Assembly: GCA_965250215.1 (NCBI GenBank)
Contig: CBDFNN010000004.1
Location: 2,666,001-2,730,000, forward strand
Source: CBDFNN01 sp965250215
Lineage (GTDB): Bacteria > Bacteroidota > Rhodothermia > Rhodothermales > DATKEJ01
DNA length: 64,000 bases
Direction: 5' to 3'
Position numbers and translations under genes: made by a program. The notes beneath the pieces are model-generated. The model was not told the DNA's origin. It saw nothing but the letters and a program-made list of their open reading frames with translations, and did not search any database. Positions 60,819 to 64,000 of the stretch are shown here, in pieces (within the stretch, counting starts at the first letter, position 1; each line of letters opens with the position of its first letter).

Positions 60819-62915
60819 TTACTCCAACAACGCAGACATATTCGCAAGGCTCTCAGTAATTTTGTCGAATGAGGCAAGATATCGCTTCTCAAGATCGGGC
60901 AGACCCACAGTCGATGACAGTGAAGCTTCATAGAGCAATCCTGGAAGCATCCAAGATGCATATCCGCTATAGGGATCAGAAGAGGCATACAAGGAGCGAA
61001 ACCATTTACCATAGGCCATCCCCTCTTTGTCAACGAAAGCACGTTCTAGTTGAATTAGATTGCGATTAAGCTCGTGAGTGATTCCTAAACTCAGCTGGCC
61101 CATCTCGAGCTTCTTCTCAACCAAAGTCTCGTATTTCTTAGACGCCTCAGAAATTTGCTCAATGGCCTCAATTAACGCTGTCATTTCATGATCAGGAGCA
61201 TAGGCTTGTATCTTCTCTTTTGCGTTTGATAAATGCGTCTTCAGATCGCTGCCAATTCGATCAACATCCAATGGTATTATGTCCGCATTGCTAAGTCTCA
61301 AAGCCATGATGCCAAACACTTTTGCTACCGTTGGCCCGCTTTGAAAATTTGGATCTGCGAAAGTTTTGAACCAATGAAAGTTGTCATAGGCTGAATGATA
61401 AAGGCTTGGGCTGCGCATGCCTGCACCAAGGCTGGGTATACCAAGATGTGCGTAAAAACCAAGATGATCTGATCCACCTCCCAGATTGCCAATTCGTGGT
61501 CCCTTACTTTGATCAGTCAATTGAGACAACCAATGCTCATAAACCGTGATGTCCTGATCCGTATAAGGAACAGCTTTAGTTGCATCAACAAGAAGTCCTT
61601 TAAGGGTTGGCGCTGATGATCCACCAAATCGTAAACCAGAGCAAGCCCCGTCGGCATTAAAGTAGGCTATGGTCTTGCTGCTTAACTCTTCGCTAAACTG
61701 CTCTATCCATTCGACAGAAGCAATGATGCCATGCTCTTCAGCGTCCCAATGAGCAATTTTGATGGTTCTTTTTGGGATGTGGCCCTGACGAATCATCTCG
61801 CCAAGTGCCTCTGCCAATGTTAGCAGCATAGCAGTCCCGCTATTGGGATCGCTTGCACCATGAACCCATGCATCATAATGAGCTCCCATGATGATCCATT
61901 CATCTGGATGCTCACTTCCTTCGAAAGTGCCTACCACATTCTGCACTCTAGTGAAAGCTTTCTCCTGCTTCACCATCAACCTCACTTTAAGGTCGGCACC
62001 ACCTGTAAGACGATAAGTGTAGGGTAATCCTCCTTGCCATGATTGGGGTACGACCGAACCAGTCATCCGCCCCAAAATTTCCTTTGCCGATCCGTATGGC
62101 AATGGTGTCACTGGTATGGTGTGGAATGCTACATCCTTCGGATCTAAGCGGTCAATTTTCTCAGCTCCATCTAAAGGCAAAGCGGGTTCAAATGGAGTCA
62201 GAGGATCACCAGAATAATCCAGCGCTAGCACTGAACCTCTTTGAACGGTGCTCTCACTAAAATAGCTGCCTTCAGGATAACTTAGGCCTCTCATATATCC
62301 GGAGTCTTCCGGATCGGTGTACATGATCAATCCAAGTGCCCCAGCGGCTTCAGCATATTTGGCTTTGTATCCTCTGAAGTTACCCCCATATCTGGCGATT
62401 GCAATCTTGCCTTTGACAGCAATACCAAGCTCTTCTAGCTCTTCAAAATCCTCTTTAGTACCATAGTTCACGTAGACAACTTCAGCAGTGACGTCCCCAG
62501 ATCCACTGTAGGAGTTCCAGCCTGGGCCTACATCTTGTTGTGAGTAGGGATCTTCAATGAGGGCATATTCTTGGTTATTGAGGGGCATTCTGATAGGCAT
62601 TACCAATTCTATTGCGATATCACCTGGACCAGTTGGCAGATAAATGTCATATGGATGCTGTACAGTCGCCATTCCAGCTTCCGTCATTACGCTGTGGATG
62701 TAGTCAGCGACTGCTTTATTTTCAGGAGAACCCGCTCGATGCGGCACTTTAGTCAGCTCTTTGAGGTGCGCTCTGAATCGATCAGACTTCGGAAGCTCTA
62801 AGAACAATTTTTCGATTTCTAATTGATCTTGTTGATTGGCAGCGAAGAAACCTGAGGGTTGTGCTGAGAGCGATATGCCAAAAGATAAAATGACGAGAGT
62901 GAGGAATGCTTTCAT
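60819..62915 (-). CDS. Exported M28 peptidase, glutamate carboxypeptidase II-like
   Basis: A 698-residue protein. Signal peptide MKAFLTLVILSFGISLSAQ, a PA domain (about 95-270), the M28 metal-binding core from about 335 and a C-terminal dimerisation-like domain. Zinc residues can be traced in GAHYDAW (near 343), DPNSGTA, WDAEEHG (near 390), YFNADG (near 420) and YHSAYD (near 507). Eukaryotic relatives cleave C-terminal glutamate. Bacterial homologues are broad carboxypeptidases or aminopeptidases. The Met at 62915 begins the signal peptide; upstream in-frame sequence is disfavoured. Confidence 0.93.
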   Translation of the reverse strand: MKAFLTLVILSFGISLSAQPSGFFAANQQDQLEIEKLFLELPKSDRFRAHLKELTKVPHRAGSPENKAVADYIHSVMTEAGMATVQHPYDIYLPTGPGDIAIELVMPIRMPLNNQEYALIEDPYSQQDVGPGWNSYSGSGDVTAEVVYVNYGTKEDFEELEELGIAVKGKIAIARYGGNFRGYKAKYAEAAGALGLIMYTDPEDSGYMRGLSYPEGSYFSESTVQRGSVLALDYSGDPLTPFEPALPLDGAEKIDRLDPKDVAFHTIPVTPLPYGSAKEILGRMTGSVVPQSWQGGLPYTYRLTGGADLKVRLMVKQEKAFTRVQNVVGTFEGSEHPDEWIIMGAHYDAWVHGASDPNSGTAMLLTLAEALGEMIRQGHIPKRTIKIAHWDAEEHGIIASVEWIEQFSEELSSKTIAYFNADGACSGLRFGGSSAPTLKGLLVDATKAVPYTDQDITVYEHWLSQLTDQSKGPRIGNLGGGSDHLGFYAHLGIPSLGAGMRSPSLYHSAYDNFHWFKTFADPNFQSGPTVAKVFGIMALRLSNADIIPLDVDRIGSDLKTHLSNAKEKIQAYAPDHEMTALIEAIEQISEASKKYETLVEKKLEMGQLSLGITHELNRNLIQLERAFVDKEGMAYGKWFRSLYASSDPYSGYASWMLPGLLYEASLSSTVGLPDLEKRYLASFDKITESLANMSALLE

Positions 62916-63078
62916 ATGAGTTATTTGTGTTACCCAAAATAACACAGTTATTGTGACAGACAAACATTGGACGAAGTACACGATATCCTGCATATGCTAA
63001 GCAGTAAACAAGTCCAGAAATTCTAGCCTTTCCATCCGAAAGCACGAAACCGAGATTATCAATCGATGTAATTCTGCT

Positions 63079-64000
63079 ATGCAAAACAGTAGACGAAAAT
63101 TCATAGGCAGTAGCCTCAGTACTCTAATTGGAATTCCATTTGTGAAATCCAATGCGATCTTCTTGAGCCAAGAGAAAGATCAACGATTTGAGCTCTTGTT
63201 CGGCCAGCGTCAACTCATAGATATGCGTGAGGTCTATCGATTTGATTTGAGATGGACACCAGACCTACGGGCAAATATGGCTCTTGATTTGGACATAGAT
63301 ATCACGGCAGCTCAGTCGCTTTCGACAAGTGATATTCCGGACTACTCAGAAAAGCTATTAGAGTCATCATTTCACACGCTGTTGACGCAAGTTAACGATC
63401 ATGCAAAGCACTCTGCTGCCCTTCTAAGAGGTCTTTCCTCAATTGAGGTCTGGCACCGATTAGAAAATAGTAATGGCGAAGCGATAGGTCTCGACTACGC
63501 AGCAAAGAATACCATTTCAATCTGCCTTGCTTGTGACTGGCTTGGCCAATTCATAGGAAATGGGGCACGTGTTGAAGCTCTGGCTAGTGTTGCAGAAAAG
63601 GGACTCGAGAGTATATATCGAGCTCTTGAAGAACTCCAATCTGAGGAAAGCTACAATGATTGGCGCCGCTCCGGACAAGACTCAAGCTCTGCTCCTATTC
63701 CAAGAGCATATATACAAGAATCATTTCTTCCCATTCAAGCTTCTTCTGCGCTCCTTGTTGGCGCAATAACCTTTGCAAGACAGTTTGGAAATAACAGTAG
63801 GGTCACTCAGTGGGTTGATCTGGGGATTAAATCAATTGTCGACAGAGCCGGACTTTTTTATAATGACGGTTCATTTCCAGGCTCTGCCTCCCAAGCCCTA
63901 TACGCAGGAGAATATCTAGCTTTAGCGACAGACGTGTTAAATCGTTTTGAAGTAATTGACATTCAGGATGCCATAAACTGGACCGGCTTAATTAGATTCC
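63079..64000 (+). CDS. Twin-arginine-signal protein, possibly heparinase/lyase-like (right edge cut)
   Basis: An open frame from the ATG at 63079 runs off the right edge (about 307 codons). The N-terminus SRRKFIGSSLSTLIGIPFV looks like a Tat signal. The remainder is alpha-helical with LYNDGSFPGSASQALYAGEY, a motif reminiscent of the alpha6/alpha6 toroid of alginate or heparin lyases. A polysaccharide lyase or hydrolase is possible, fitting the sulfatase further left, but the catalytic half is not visible. Confidence 0.6.
   Translation, partial: MQNSRRKFIGSSLSTLIGIPFVKSNAIFLSQEKDQRFELLFGQRQLIDMREVYRFDLRWTPDLRANMALDLDIDITAAQSLSTSDIPDYSEKLLESSFHTLLTQVNDHAKHSAALLRGLSSIEVWHRLENSNGEAIGLDYAAKNTISICLACDWLGQFIGNGARVEALASVAEKGLESIYRALEELQSEESYNDWRRSGQDSSSAPIPRAYIQESFLPIQASSALLVGAITFARQFGNNSRVTQWVDLGIKSIVDRAGLFYNDGSFPGSASQALYAGEYLALATDVLNRFEVIDIQDAINWTGLIRF

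Noticed and set aside
1..64000. CRISPR arrays, rRNA operons, transposase genes
   Set aside because: I looked for regularly spaced direct repeats, rRNA and transposase motifs and saw none in the window.

Overview
This 64 kb window is a gene-dense stretch of a Gram-negative bacterial chromosome. It encodes lipoproteins, Omp85-type and other outer-membrane barrels, TlpA-like periplasmic thioredoxins, PD40 propellers, many secreted S9, S41, M24 and M28 peptidases, an ASPIC/UnbV protein, a fused CrtYc/CrtYd-type lycopene cyclase and a LuxC/LuxE-like pair. This mix points to a marine heterotroph of the FCB group, most like Rhodothermota/Balneolota. That placement is inferred from gene content only; there is no rRNA gene in the window. 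Start codons are mixed (ATG, GTG, TTG) and Shine-Dalgarno motifs are often weak.

Layout, left to right. 1-2.4 kb: a truncated LacI-family regulator diverges from a MalK-type ABC ATPase and a VOC protein. 2.6-4.7 kb: a Ric/ScdA di-iron repair protein, then a tyrosine recombinase whose start codon lies in a perfect 25-bp inverted repeat with a 6-nt spacer; its core has the 11-6-11 layout of a Xer/dif site. 4.9-9.6 kb: an operon of a membrane-anchored multiheme cytochrome c, a CRTAC1 (FG-GAP + ASPIC/UnbV) protein and a TPR protein. 9.9-14.4 kb: a carotenoid cluster (membrane acyltransferase, CrtO/CrtI-like oxidoreductase, lycopene cyclase, EamA exporter). 14.4-21.6 kb: a minus-strand run of glycosyltransferase, CvpA, YqeY, a PEGA-like protein, a BamB-like lipoprotein, and a secreted-protease/propeller/Omp85 fusion.

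21.9-34.5 kb: a zinc alcohol dehydrogenase; a minus-strand cluster of adk, a polyprenyl synthetase, HPr and enzyme I with no EII nearby; two envelope proteins; an Nfu N-domain protein; the LuxC/LuxE-like pair with queE; two thioredoxins; and a sodium-coupled symporter. 34.5-41.6 kb: a tight four-gene operon of an orphan ParA, penicillin acylase, a metallophosphoesterase-Omp85 lipoprotein and a PAP2 phosphatase. 41.7-54 kb: maf, a glutamine amidotransferase, creatininase, M24 and S9 peptidases, a sulfatase with a sugar-binding protein, a DUF5916 barrel and an alpha/beta hydrolase.

54.2-64 kb: tRNA-Arg(CCT), then an AT-rich, apparently imported S41 peptidase, mazG, ssb, a small four-helix-bundle (23S rRNA IVP family) gene between near-perfect ~30-bp inverted repeats, a MerC-like membrane protein with a ribbon-helix-helix/zinc-ribbon protein under a 19-bp palindrome, an ABC exporter, a glutamate carboxypeptidase II-like M28 peptidase and the start of a secreted, possibly heparinase-like protein. 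Degenerate short-word repeats (GTGGTTC-like and GAGTTTT-like runs) recur in intergenic DNA from 44.9 to 58 kb. The most unusual items are the recombinase with its palindromic site, the four-helix cassette and these repeats, the metal-type palindrome operon, and the ParA-linked outer-membrane operon.
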